From the NCBI GenBank assembly GCA_963795385.1, contig CAWCHK010000009.1:1-64000 (forward strand): a stretch of 64,000 nucleotides of DNA, read 5' to 3'. Numbering within the stretch: the first letter of the stretch is position 1; the number at the start of each line of letters is the position of its first letter. The notes beneath the pieces are model-generated. The model saw only the letters and a program-made list of their open reading frames with translations. It searched no databases and was not told where the DNA came from. Below are positions 19,723-29,291 of this stretch, one piece after another. Source of the stretch: CAVURS01 sp963795385. GTDB taxonomy: Bacteria > Actinomycetota > Actinomycetes > Actinomycetales > CAVURS01. Made by a program: the position numbers and the translations under genes.

Positions 19723-20589
19723 GTGCCCTCACCCTCGCAGCCTTGCCGAGCGCCGACATCGAGGTCGGGGTCCACCACACGGCCACGTTCCTCGGCATGA
19801 CCTTCAACGTCGACACCATCTGGACCACGCTGATCGCCGGGACGATCGTGCTCGGCCTCGGGCTTCTTCGTCGCCAGCCGGGTCACCTCGGGGGTGCCGG
19901 GCAAGATCCAGCTGATCTGGGAGAGCATCGTCAACTGGATCAGCCAGCTGGTCCAGGACAACATCGGCAAGCCGGACCGCAACGTGATCCAGCTGGCGAT
20001 CATGCTGTTCACGCTGATCCTGGTGTCCAACTGGCTCGAGCTGATCCCCAGCCAGCACTACCTGCCGGCGCCGACGTCGGACCTCAACCTCACGCTGGCC
20101 CTCGCGCTGATCGTGATCTTCGGCGTCCACGTGCGCGGCATCCGGGCCAAGGGCCTCAAGGGCTACGTCAAGCACTACTTCGAGCCGTACGCCGTGCTCT
20201 TCCCGCTGAAGCTGATCGAGGAGATCGTCAAGCCGTTCACGCTGGCGCTGCGACTCTTCGGCAACATCTTCGCCGGCGGGCTGATGCTCTCGATCATCGG
20301 ACTGATCCCGGTGGCGGCCAACTGGCCGCTGCAGATCGTCTGGAAGGTCTTCGACATGGCGATCGGCGGGATCCAGGCGTTCATCTTCGCCCTGCTGACC
20401 GTCCTCTACTACGCCGAGGCCAGCGAGACCCACGCCGACCAGGACGCGCACCTCGGGGACGAGGCGCACGCCGGTGACGGCGAGGGCGAGCGGCACCGGC
20501 AAGGCCGGCCGCGCATCCGTGACGTTGCCCGACAAGCAGCCGGAACCCGCCGGCGCCCACTGAGCCGCACTGAGCCGACCGACCACTGA
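19719..20589 (+). CDS. atpB: F1Fo ATP synthase subunit a (at least one frameshift)
   Basis: Membrane stator subunit forming the two proton half-channels. The start is MSALTLAALPSADIEVGVHHT. The essential Arg is in FTLALRLFGNIFAGG and the channel Gln/His region is GGIQAFIFALLTVLYYAEASE. Subunit a normally ends soon after this YxxEASETH segment. Here the frame continues about 50 charged residues to a stop at 20589, so either the tail is extended or another indel near 20430 hides the real stop. An indel near 19865 splits the N-terminus. Confidence 0.9.
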
Positions 20590-20682
20590 CCGCACGACCG
20601 CAGGACCAGCTCGACCGCACCACCAGTTCAACACACCAGACGTGACCGGGCAGGTCGCCCGGCCGAACAGCCAAGGAGAGTC

Positions 20683-20946
20683 ATGGCAGACACAACGACG
20701 ATGGAAAGCGCCGTCAAGACCGCCGGTGCGCTGGTCGGCGGTGGGCTCGCCCTCGCCGGTGGTGCCGTCGGCGCCGCGATCGGTGACGGTCTCGCCGGCA
20801 GCGCGACGATCTCGGGTGTGGCCCGTCAGCCCGAGGCCCAGGGTCGCCTGATGACGCTGTTCTTCCTCACGGTCGGTCTGTGTGAGGCGGCGTACTTCAT
20901 CAACCTGGCCTTCATGGCCCTGTTCGTCTTCTCGCTCGGCAAGTAA
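20683..20946 (+). CDS. atpE: F1Fo ATP synthase subunit c
   Basis: An 87-residue proteolipid hairpin that forms the rotor ring. Helix 1 carries the Gly-rich packing motif GGGLALAGGAVGAAIGDG, the polar loop is ARQPE, and helix 2 carries the proton-binding E68 in GLCEAAYFINLAFM. There is no Gln/Ser-Thr sodium signature beside it, so it is a proton-coupled ring. The ribosome-binding site AAGGAGAG is 3-4 nt before ATG. Intact. Confidence 0.97.
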   Translation: MADTTTMESAVKTAGALVGGGLALAGGAVGAAIGDGLAGSATISGVARQPEAQGRLMTLFFLTVGLCEAAYFINLAFMALFVFSLGK

Positions 20947-20974
20947 GTCCACCCCAGCCAGACGGGACTGATCC

Positions 20975-21496
20975 ATGCACGCACTAGCCGCTGCCGACTC
21001 CGGTAACAGCAACTTCCTGGTCCCCAACGGGACGTTCATCGTCGAGATCATCGCCTTCCTGATCATGCTGGCGCTGCTCGGCAAGTACGTCCTGCCCCGG
21101 ATCAACAAGGCGCTCGAGGACCGGCAGGAGCAGATCCGCGGCCAGTTCGAGGCGAGCGAGAAGGCTCAGCACGACGCCGCGGAGGCGCTCGAGGAGTACA
21201 AGCAGCAGCTGGCCGACGCGCGCGAGGAGGCCGGCCGGATGCGCGAGGAGGCTCGCGAGCAGGGCGCGGCGATCATCGCCCAGATGCGGGCCCAGGCGCA
21301 GTCCGAGGCCGAGCGGATCACGACCAGCGCGCACAACCAGATCGAGGCCGAGCGCCAGCAGGCGCTCAACTCGCTGCGCACCGAGGTGGGCAGCATGGCC
21401 ACGACGCTGGCGTCCCGGATCGTGGGCGAGTCGCTCGAGGACCCGGCTCGCCAGAGCCGCGTGGTCGAGCGCTTCCTGGCCGACCTCGAGGCGTGA
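20975..21496 (+). CDS. atpF: F1Fo ATP synthase subunit b
   Basis: A 173-residue peripheral-stalk subunit. One transmembrane helix (TFIVEIIAFLIMLALLGKYVL, about residues 20-40) is followed by a long right-handed coiled coil rich in Glu, Ala, Arg and Gln (residues about 45-155), ending in SRIVGESLEDPARQSRVVERFLADLEA, which binds delta. Intact. It lies 28 nt after atpE and 10 nt before atpH. Confidence 0.96.
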   Translation: MHALAAADSGNSNFLVPNGTFIVEIIAFLIMLALLGKYVLPRINKALEDRQEQIRGQFEASEKAQHDAAEALEEYKQQLADAREEAGRMREEAREQGAAIIAQMRAQAQSEAERITTSAHNQIEAERQQALNSLRTEVGSMATTLASRIVGESLEDPARQSRVVERFLADLEA

Positions 21497-21506
21497 GGGA
21501 GCACTG

Positions 21507-22327
21507 ATGCAGGGCAGCAGCAGGGCCTCTCTGGCCGCCGCACTCAAGCGGCTGGACGCGGCGACCGGCAAGGGCGTCGACGTGCGCGGGCGTCGGCGAC
21601 GACCTGTTCGCGATCACGGCCGCCCTCGACTCCAGCGCGACCCTGCGCCGGGCGCTGACCGACCCGGGCCGCGAGCCGGACGCTCGCGGGCCTCGCTGGT
21701 CACCGGGCTGTTCGGCGGCAAGGTCGTGCGACGTCGGCGCTCGCGCTGGCCCAGGACGTCGCCCGGGCCCGCTGGTCCACCTCGGGCGACCTGGCCGACG
21801 CCGTCGAGTCGCTGGCGGTCGCGGCGGTCGGTCGTCTCGGCCGACAACGACGGGCACCTCGGCGCGCTCGAGGACGAGCTGTTCCGGTTCGAGCGGACCG
21901 TCCAGGGCAACCACGAGCTCCGCGACGCCTTCGGCGACCGCCGGGGCAACCCGGCAGGCCAAGGCCGAGCTGGTCGAGGACCTGCTGCGACGGCAAGGCC
22001 ACCGACCAGACCATCCGGCTGGCCCGCCAGGCCGTCCTCGCACCGCGCGGGCGTCGGCTCGGCGCCTCGCTGGAGACCTACCTGATCGCCGCGGCCATCC
22101 GCCGGGAGCAGGCCGTGGCCCACGCGACCGTGGCTGCGCCGCTGTCGGCCGCGCACCACGACCGGCTGCAGGCCGCCCTGTCCAAGCTGTTCGGCCGGCC
22201 GATCCAGCTCAACGTCGACGTCGACCCGACGATCATCGGCGGCATCCGGGTCGAGGTCGGCGACGAGGTCGTCGACGGCTCGATCCTGGGCCGCCTCGAA
22301 GAAGCCAACCGCCGGCTCGCCGGCTGA
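21507..22327 (+). CDS. atpH: F1Fo ATP synthase subunit delta (heavily frameshifted)
   Basis: Joins the b stalk to the top of F1. Reconstructed pieces: SSRASLAAALKRLDAA, DDLFAITAALDSSATLRRALTDP, ASLVTGLFGGKV, ARWSTSGDLADAVESLAV, LGALEDELFRFERTV, then the intact C-terminal domain SAAHHDRLQAALSKLFGRPIQL and the signature IIGGIRVEVGDEVVDGSI. The long actinobacterial form (about 270 residues) is expected. At least six single-base indels lie between 21590 and 22050. The start ATG 21507 and the stop are secure. Confidence 0.88.
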
Positions 22328-22365
22328 CCACGCGAACACCGCAGACCTCACAGAGAGCAGGAGAC

Positions 22366-24008
22366 ATGACCGAGCTCACCATCCGCCCGGAGGAGATCCG
22401 GGACGCGCTGGACGCGTTCGTGAAGTCCTACGAGCCCGGCACTGCGGCCCGCGAAGAGGTCGGCCGGGTCAGCGAGGCCGGCGACGGCATCGCCCAGATC
22501 GAGGGCCTGCCCTCGGTCATGGCCAGCGAGCTGCTGCGCTTCGAGGACGGCACGCTGGGCCTCGCCCTGAACCTCGACGTCCGCTCGATCGGCGCCGTCG
22601 TGCTCGGTGAGTTCACCGGCATCGACGAGGGCCAGGAGGTCCACCGCACCGGCGAGATCCTCTCGGTGCCGGTCGGCGACAACTTCCTCGGCCGGGTGGT
22701 CGACCCGCTCGGCGAGCCGATCGACGGCCTCGGCCCGATCGAGTCGAGCGAGCGCCGGCCCGCTGGAGACCCAGGCCGCGACGCGTCGTCGAGCGCAAGA
22801 GCGTGCACGAGCCGCTGCAGACCGGCATCAAGGCGATCGACGCGATGACGCCGATCGGCCGCGGCCAGCGCCAGCTGATCATCGGCGACCGGCAGACCGG
22901 CAAGACGGCGATCGCGATCGACACGATCATCAACCAGAAGGACGCCTGGGCCAGCGGCGACCCGGACAAGCAGGTCCGCTGCATCTACGTCGCGATCGGC
23001 CAGAAGGGCTCGACCATCGCGGCCGTCCGCGGCGCGCTCGAGGACGCCGGCGCGCTGGAGTACACGACGATCGTCGCGGCCCCGGCCTCCGACCCGGCCG
23101 GCTTCAAGTACCTCGCGCCGTACACCGGCTCGGCCATCGGCCAGCACTGGATGTACGCCGGCAAGCACGTCCTGATCATCTTCGACGACCTGTCCAAGCA
23201 GGCCGAGGCCTACCGCGCGGTGTCGCTGCTGCTGCGCCGCCCGCCGGGCCGCGAGGCCTACCCGGGCGACGTGTTCTACCTGCACAGCCGCCTGCTCGAG
23301 CGCTGCGCCAAGCTCTCCGACGACCTGGGCCACGGCTCGATGACCGGCCTGCCGATCATCGAGACCAAGGCCAACGACGTCTCGGCGTACATCCCGACCA
23401 ACGTCATCTCGATCACCGACGGCCAGATCTTCCTGCAGTCCGACCTGTTCAACGCCAACCAGCGGCCGGCGGTCGACGTCGGCATCTCGGTCTCCCGCGT
23501 CGGCGGTGCGGCGCAGGTCAAGGCGATGAAGTCGGTCGCCGGCCGGCTCAAGATCGACCTGGCGCAGTACCGCGCTCTGGAGGCGTTCGCGATGTTCGCC
23601 TCCGACCTGGACGCGGCCTCGCGGCAGCAGCTGTCCCGCGGCCAGCGGCTGATGGAGCTGCTCAAGCAGCCGCAGTACTCGCCGTACCCGGTCGAGGAGC
23701 AGGTCGTCTCGGTCTGGCTGGGCACCACCGGCCAGCTGGACGACATCGCGGTCGAGGACGTCCGGCTGTTCGAGCAGGACTTCCTGACCAAGCTGCGCAG
23801 CAACGGCAAGGCGCTGAACACGATCCGGGAGACCGGCGCGTTCGACGACGACACCGAGGCGGCGCTGAAGACCGAGCTCGACGCGTTCAAGCGCGGCTAC
23901 GCCAAGGACAGCGACACCTCGGTGCACCACGCGGGTCACGAGGAGAACGAGGCGATGGAGGACGAGGACGTCCACCAGGAGCAGATCGTCAAGCAGAAGC
24001 GCGGCTGA
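22366..24008 (+). CDS. atpA: F1Fo ATP synthase subunit alpha (two frameshifts)
   Basis: Non-catalytic nucleotide-binding subunit of F1. N-terminal beta-barrel domain, then the P-loop GDRQTGKTAIAID, SKQAEAYRAVSLLLRRPPGREAYPG, the alpha signature with IPTNVISITDGQIFLQ and the C-terminal helical domain. The tail continues to EEQIVKQKRG and is acidic, about 545 residues in all. Two extra C bases, near 22761 and 22790, take the frame from 1 to 2 to 3 exactly. ATG 22366 follows GAGAGCAGGAGAC. Confidence 0.95.
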
Positions 24009-24028
24009 GGGAGCTGAGCTGACCCACC

Positions 24029-24939
24029 ATGGGAGCCCAGCAACGGGTCTATCGCAACCGGATCAAGTCGACCCAGTCGATGAAGAAGATCTTCAGCGCG
24101 ATGGAGCTGATCGCCACCTCGCGGATCGCCCGCGCGCGCGCGAAGGTGGCGGCGTCCGCGCCGTACGCCAACGCGATCACGCGCGCGCTGTCGGCGGTGG
24201 CGACCTGGTCCGACGTCGACCACCCGCTGCTGACCGGCAAGGCCGAGGTCAAGCGGGCGGCGGTGCTGCTCATCACGAGTGACCGCGGCATGGCCGGCGC
24301 CTACTCCTTCAACGTGATCAAGGCCGGCGAGAGCCTGAACGAGCTGCTGCACGAGCGCAGCGTCGAGTCGGTGCCGTACGTCGCCGGCCGCAAGGGCGTG
24401 GCGTTCTTCAAGTTCCGTCAGCGCAAGGTCGCGCACGAGTGGACCGGCTTCTCCGAGGCGCCGGAGTTCGAGCACGCCAAGGAGATCGCCGACGTCCTGG
24501 TCGACGCGTTCGTCCGCGGGCTCCGAGGACGGCGGGGTCGACGAGATCCACGTCGTCTACACCCGGTTCGTCAACATGGTCACCCAGGTGCCCGAGGTCA
24601 TCCGGATGCTGCCGCTCGAGGTGGTCGAGGGCGTCGAGGAGCCCGCGCCCGGACCAGCTGATCCCGCTGTACGAGTTCGAGCCGGACGCCGAGCACGTGC
24701 TCGACACGCTGCTGCCGCAGTACGTCGGCGCGCGGATCTACAGCTGCCTGCTGCAGGCCTCGGCCAGCGAGCAGGCCGCCCGGCAGCGCGCGATGAAGTC
24801 GGCGTCGGACAACGCCGAGGAGCTCATCCGTCTCTACACCCGGCTGGCCAACCAGGCCCGCCAGTCCGAGATCACCCAGGAGATCAGCGAGATCGTCGGC
24901 GGCGCCGACGCGCTGGCCTCCGCAGGCGCCAGCAACTAA
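24029..24939 (+). CDS. atpG: F1Fo ATP synthase subunit gamma (two frameshifts)
   Basis: Central rotor shaft, about 302 residues. The N-terminal helix MGAQQRVYRNRIKSTQSMKK and the C-terminal helix SEQAARQRAMKSASDNAEEL form the coiled coil; the middle Rossmann-like domain contains LLITSDRGMAGAYS. Extra bases near 24522 and 24652 shift frame twice. The acidic ESLNELL and SEDGGVDE segments are typical of actinobacterial gamma insertions. Confidence 0.94.
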
Positions 24940-24960
24940 CCGGATAAGAGGGAAGCCACC

Positions 24961-26424
24961 ATGACTGCCACTGTCAACGAGACGGCCGGCGCCGCGCAAG
25001 GGCCAGGGGCACCGGCCGGGTCAGCCGGGTCATCGGCCCGGTCGTCGACATCGAGTTCGCCGCCGACGAGATGCCGGAGATCTACAACGCGCTCGAGATC
25101 GACTTCACCCTCGAGGGCGACGAGCGGACCCTGGTCCTCGAGGTCGCCCAGCACATCGGCGACAACACCGTCCGCGCGATCGCGATGAAGCCGACCGACG
25201 GCCTGGTCCGCGGCCTGCCGGTCCGCGACACCGGCGAGGGCATCAGCGTGCCGGTCGGCGACGTGACCAAGGGCCACGTCTGGAACGCGACCGGCGACGT
25301 CCTGAACGCTCAAGCAGGGCGAGAAGATCGAGATCACCGAGCGCTGGCCGATCCACCGCAAGGCGCCGGCGTTCGACCAGCTCGAGAGCAAGACCGAGAT
25401 GTTCCAGACCGGCATCAAGGTCATCGACCTGCTCACGCCGTACGTCCAGGGCGGCAAGATCGGCCTGTTCGGCGGCGCCGGCGTCGGCAAGACGGTGCTG
25501 ATCCAGGAGATGATCGCCCGGGTCGCGCGCGACCACAACGGCGTCTCGGTGTTCGCCGGGGTCGGCGAGCGCACCCGTGAGGGCAACGACCTGATCGAGG
25601 AGATGACCGACACCGGCGTCATCGAGCAGACCGCGCTGGTCTTCGGCCAGATGGACGAGCCGCCGGGCACCCGGCTGCGGGTCGCGCTGTCCGGCCTGAC
25701 GATGGCGGAGTACTTCCGCGACGTGCAGAACCAGGACGTGCTGCTCTTCATCGACAACATCTTCCGGTTCACCCAGGCCGGGTCCGAGGTCTCGACGCTG
25801 CTCGGCCGGATGCCGTCGGCCGTGGGCTACCAGCCGACGCTGGCCGACGAGATGGGCGTGCTGCAGGAGCGGATCACCTCCACCCGCGGGCACTCGATCA
25901 CCTCGATGCAGGCGATCTACGTGCCGGCCGACGACTACACCGACCCGGCACCGGCGACGACGTTCGCCCACCTGGACGCCACGACCGAGCTCTCCCGCGA
26001 CATCGCCTCGCTGGGCATCTACCCGGCCGTGGACCCGCTGACCTCGACCTCGCGGATCCTGGACCCGCGGTACATCTCGGCCGACCACTACAACACCGCG
26101 ATCCGGGTCAAGGCAGATCCTGCAGCGCAACAAGGAGCTCCAGGACATCATCGCCATCCTCGGCGTCGACGAGCTGTCCGAGGAGGACAAGGTCGTCGTC
26201 GCCCGGGCTCGCCGGATCCAGCGGTTCCTGTCCCAGAACACCTACGTCGCCAAGCAGTTCACCGGCATCGAGGGCTCGACCGTGCCGATCGACGAGACGA
26301 TCGACGCCTTCACCAAGATCTGCGAGGGCGAGTACGACCACGTCGCGGAGCAGGCCTTCTTCATGTGCGGTGGTCTGGAGCGACGTCGACGCGCAAGTGG
26401 GCCGAGATCCAGAAGAACCTGTAG
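24961..26424 (+). CDS. atpD: F1Fo ATP synthase subunit beta (about four frameshifts)
   Basis: Catalytic subunit of F1, about 485 residues. It reads VIGPVVDIEF early, the P-loop GLFGGAGVGKTVLIQEM, the catalytic-Glu region GVGERTREGNDL, the DELSEED torque helix (GVDELSEEDKVVVARAR) and a C-terminal CGGLEDVDAKWAEIQKNL. Indels occur near 25010, 25312 (VLNVKQGEK), 26110 (extra G in RVKQIL) and 26390. These are the last frameshifts seen in the window. Confidence 0.95.
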
Positions 26425-26527
26425 CCCTCGGCCGGGGCACCGGCCGACGACGACAGGAAGTGCTTGTATCGTGAACGTGCTCGCGAGGCCGCCGTCGGCT
26501 GCCTCGCGGCCGAGCAGGAGGTCACGC

Positions 26528-26797
26528 TTGAGTTCGCTGCAGGTGGAGCTGGTCGCCGCCGACCGCAAGGTCTGGGAGGGCGAGGCCTCGATGGTGGTCG
26601 CCCGCACGCTCGAGGGTGAGCTCGGGATCCTGCCCGGCCACACCCCGCTGCTCGGCGTCCTCGCCGAGGGCACGGTCCGGATCACCACGGACAGCGGCGT
26701 CGTCGCGGTCGACGTCGACGGGGGCTTCATGTCGGTCGACCACGACCGGGTCACCCTCGTCACGGAGTCGGCCGACGTCACGTCCGAGGCGCGTTAA
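26528..26797 (+). CDS. atpC: F1Fo ATP synthase subunit epsilon
   Basis: An 89-residue subunit consisting only of the N-terminal beta sandwich (LQVELVAADRKVWEG, LEGELGILPGHTPLLGVLAEG); the C-terminal inhibitory helical hairpin is almost absent, as in several actinobacteria. The start is TTG 26528 with AGGAGG 7 nt upstream. The 103-bp gap after atpD contains CGGCCGGGGCACCGGCCG, a small hairpin that may tune expression. Intact. Confidence 0.93.
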   Translation: MSSLQVELVAADRKVWEGEASMVVARTLEGELGILPGHTPLLGVLAEGTVRITTDSGVVAVDVDGGFMSVDHDRVTLVTESADVTSEAR

Positions 26798-26803
26798 GGC
26801 GTC

Positions 26804-27247
26804 ATGCACGACCTCCTCATCCCCCTCGAGGCGGTCGTCGCGGTGCTCGTCGTCACCGCTCTGCTCCTGTTCGGCGTCGCGTCCCGGCGGCGGTTCCTCT
26901 CCCGCGGCGTGGGCGCGTTCGACTGCTCGCTGCGGACCGGCACCGGCCGGGTCGGCAAGGGTTGGCGGCTCGGCGTCGCCCGCTACGAGTCCGACCGGAT
27001 CGACTGGTACCGCGTGTTCTCGGTCAACCCCCGCCCCGCCGAGTCGCTCGTCCGGGCCGAGCTCGACGTCCAGGACCGGCGCAAGCCGTCCGGCCAGGAG
27101 ACGTTCGCGGTGCTCGCCGGCTCGATCATCGCCCGATGTCTCTACCGCGGGGAGCAGGTCGAGCTGGCCATGACCGAGCAGGCGTACACCGGCTTCGCCT
27201 CGTGGCTGGAGGCGGCTCCGCCCGGCCAGGGCGTCAACGTCGCGTAG
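26804..27247 (+). CDS. DUF2550 single-pass membrane protein
   Basis: A 147-residue protein with one N-terminal transmembrane helix (LIPLEAVVAVLVVTALLLFGV) and a cytosolic domain with FDCSLRT, GWRLGVARYESDRIDWYRVFS and a PSGQETFAVLAGSIIARC stretch. It matches the actinobacterial DUF2550 family that regularly follows atpC. The start ATG is 6 nt after the atpC stop, so it is cotranscribed with the ATP synthase. Biochemical role not known. Confidence 0.88.
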   Translation: MHDLLIPLEAVVAVLVVTALLLFGVASRRRFLSRGVGAFDCSLRTGTGRVGKGWRLGVARYESDRIDWYRVFSVNPRPAESLVRAELDVQDRRKPSGQETFAVLAGSIIARCLYRGEQVELAMTEQAYTGFASWLEAAPPGQGVNVA

Positions 27248-27266
27248 CCGGCTGCACGGCGGCCAG

Positions 27267-27854
27267 CTAGCGGCCGCCGCCGGGCTGCCAGAGGACGTCG
27301 CCGCCCTGATCGTGGTTGGCGTGCCGGGCCAGGATGAAGAGCAGGTCCGAGAGCCGGTTGAGGTAGGTCGCCGTCAGCGGGTTCACCCCGCCGTCCTCAC
27401 CCGTGCCGTACGCCGCGATGGCCGCCCACGCGGACCGCTCGGCCCGGCGGGCGACGGTCCGGGCCACGTGCAGGTACGCAGAGCCCGCCGTCCCGCCGGG
27501 GAGCACGAACGAGCGGAGCTTGGCCAGCGGCTCGTTGTAGGTGTCGCAGGCCGACTCGAGCTCGTCGACCCAAGGGGCCTGGACCCGCAGCGGGGTGTGG
27601 TCGTAGACCGGCGCGAGCGGCGTGCACAGGTCGGCGCCGACGTCGAACAGGTCGTTCTGCACCCGCCGTAGCAGCGTCGCGACGTCGCCGGACAGGCCGC
27701 CGAGGGTGACGGCGACCCCGACCGCGGCGTTGGTCTCGTCGACGTCGGCGTACGCCGCGAGCCGGGCGTCGGTCTTCGCCGTCCGGCTGAAGTCGCCCAG
27801 CGCGGTGGTGCCGTCGTCGCCGGTTCGGGTGTAGATCCGGGTGAGGTTGACCAT
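27267..27854 (-). CDS. pduO: PduO-type ATP:cob(I)alamin adenosyltransferase
   Basis: Makes adenosylcobalamin from cob(I)alamin and ATP. The 195-residue protein has the ATP-binding N-terminus IYTRTGDDGTTALGDFSR, DVDETNAAVGVAV, LFDVGADLCTP, LRSFVLPGGTAGSAYLHVAR, RRAERSAW and YLNRLSDLLFILAR, all typical of the PduO class. It supplies the cofactor for the B12-dependent mutases at 32.5 and 62.8 kb. ATG 27854 is 7 nt from TAGGCT (minus strand, 27867-27862), so it is leaderless and divergent from murA. It is convergent with DUF2550. Confidence 0.93.
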   Translation of the reverse strand: MVNLTRIYTRTGDDGTTALGDFSRTAKTDARLAAYADVDETNAAVGVAVTLGGLSGDVATLLRRVQNDLFDVGADLCTPLAPVYDHTPLRVQAPWVDELESACDTYNEPLAKLRSFVLPGGTAGSAYLHVARTVARRAERSAWAAIAAYGTGEDGGVNPLTATYLNRLSDLLFILARHANHDQGGDVLWQPGGGR

Positions 27855-27861
27855 GCCGGCC

Positions 27862-27879
27862 AGCCTAGGGGCCTAGCCT
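27862..27879. promoter_or_regulatory. Divergent, overlapping leaderless promoters of pduO and murA
   Basis: The 33-bp gap 27855-27887 contains TAGGCT on the minus strand (27867-27862) for pduO and TAGCCT on the plus strand (27874-27879) for murA, within the near-palindrome AGCCTAGGGGCCTAGCCT. The -35 of each would fall about on the start codon of the other, so occupancy is likely mutually exclusive. Confidence 0.55.
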
Positions 27880-27887
27880 TGGCGGCC

Positions 27888-29174
27888 GTGGACAGCTTTC
27901 GGGTGGTCGGGGGGACCCGGCTGAGCGGCGAGGTCGTCATCGACGGCGCGAAGAACAGCGCGCTGAAGCTGATGGCCGCCTCCCTGCTGGCCGTCGGGCG
28001 GACCGAGCTGACCAACATCCCGGCGATCCGGGACGTCGAGGTCATGGCCGAGCTGCTGCGCCGGCTGGGCTGCGAGGTCCAGCACTCGATGGCCGACGCC
28101 ACCGTCGTGATCGACGTACCGGAGAAGGTCGGCCACCGGGCCGACTACGACCTGGTCCGCGCGATGCGGGCCTCGATCAGCGTCCTCGGCCCCCTGGTCG
28201 CCCGGGTCGGGCTGGCCGACGTGGCCATCCCCGGTGGCGACGCGATCGGGTCGCGAGGCCTGGACCTGCACGCGAGCGGCCTGGAGCGGCTGGGCGCCCG
28301 GGTCCACGTGGACCACGGCTACCTGGTCGCGGAGGCCCCGGACGGGCTGACCGGCGCGGCCGTCGGGCTGGACTTCCCGTCGGTCGGCGCGACCGAGAAC
28401 ATCCTGATGGCGGCGGTCCTGGCCCGCGGCACGACGGTCATCGACAACGCGGCCCGCGAGCCGGAGATCATCGACATCACCCGGATGCTGATCGAGATGG
28501 GCGCCCAGGTGGAGGGGGTCGGCGGCTCGACCCTCGTCGTGCACGGCGTCGACGCGCTGAGCCCGGTCCGGCACCGCGTCGTGCCGGACCGGATCGCCGC
28601 CGGCACCTGGGCGTTCGCGGCCGCGACGACGCGGGGCGACATCACGATCCGGTCGGCCGAGGCGGGTCATCTCGACCTCGTGCTGGACAAGCTGACCCAC
28701 GCGGGGAGTGACGTGTCGCGCACGGACGACGGCTTCCGGGTCGTCGCCACGGACCGCTCGCTGCGGGCCATCGACGCTGCGACCCTGCCCTACCCGGGCT
28801 TCCCGACCGACCTGCAGCCGTTCGTGCTGGCCTACGACGCGGTGGCCGAGGGGTCGGGCATGGTGACCGAGAACCTGTTCGAGGCCCGGTTCCGCACGGT
28901 CCAGGAGCTGGCCCGGCTCGGCGCCGACATCCGGGTGGACGGGCACCACGCGATGGTCCACGGCAAGCCCGTGCTCTCGGCCGCGCCGGTCGAGGCGAGC
29001 GACATCCGGGCCGGGGCCGCGCTGGTGATCGCCGGGCTCGTGGCCGAGGGGACGACGCGGGTCAGCGGGGTGCACCACGTCGACCGCGGGTACGCCCACT
29101 TCGACGAGCACCTGCGGGCCCTCGGAGCCGACGTACGCCGGGAGGCCGACCCGCTGGCCCCTCTGGCCGGCTAG
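27888..29174 (+). CDS. murA: UDP-N-acetylglucosamine 1-carboxyvinyltransferase, Asp-118 form
   Basis: First committed step of peptidoglycan synthesis: enolpyruvyl transfer from PEP to UDP-GlcNAc. The 428-residue two-domain EPSP-synthase fold has the substrate pair K22-N23 (GAKNSALKLMAASLL), RASISVLGPLVAR, and the flexible loop IPGGDAIGSRG. The loop carries Asp at residue 118 (codon 28239-28241), where the E. coli enzyme has Cys115, the residue alkylated by fosfomycin. Other key residues look normal. GTG 27888 is chosen, 8 nt after TAGCCT; a TTG at 27879 is less likely. Confidence 0.95.
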   Translation: MDSFRVVGGTRLSGEVVIDGAKNSALKLMAASLLAVGRTELTNIPAIRDVEVMAELLRRLGCEVQHSMADATVVIDVPEKVGHRADYDLVRAMRASISVLGPLVARVGLADVAIPGGDAIGSRGLDLHASGLERLGARVHVDHGYLVAEAPDGLTGAAVGLDFPSVGATENILMAAVLARGTTVIDNAAREPEIIDITRMLIEMGAQVEGVGGSTLVVHGVDALSPVRHRVVPDRIAAGTWAFAAATTRGDITIRSAEAGHLDLVLDKLTHAGSDVSRTDDGFRVVATDRSLRAIDAATLPYPGFPTDLQPFVLAYDAVAEGSGMVTENLFEARFRTVQELARLGADIRVDGHHAMVHGKPVLSAAPVEASDIRAGAALVIAGLVAEGTTRVSGVHHVDRGYAHFDEHLRALGADVRREADPLAPLAG

Positions 29175-29184
29175 CCGACCCGCT

Positions 29185-29282
29185 GCTCCCACCCGGCCGC
29201 CGTACTCCAGGATGGCCGGTGATCCGGGCGGTTCCGGGGCTGCTTCACCGGCCGGGTGGGAGCACCGCGGCCGGGTGGGAGC
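29185..29282 (+). terminator. murA terminator with two alternative right arms
   Basis: GCTCCCACCCGGCC (29185-29198) is perfectly complementary to GGCCGGGTGGGAGC at 29250-29263, and the identical 14-mer recurs at 29269-29282. Two mutually exclusive hairpins can therefore form. It lies 10 nt after the murA stop and before the convergent small gene. Confidence 0.6.
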
Positions 29283-29291
29283 ACAGGGGGG

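Noticed and set aside
20430..20589. A novel 50-residue C-terminal extension on ATP synthase subunit a
   Set aside because: It lies in the error-prone part and follows the normal family end directly; a missed indel is the simpler explanation.
3890..26400. Programmed frameshifting as explanation of the many broken genes
   Set aside because: Breaks occur at unrelated sites with both insertions and deletions, several per gene, and without slippery heptamers or downstream structure.
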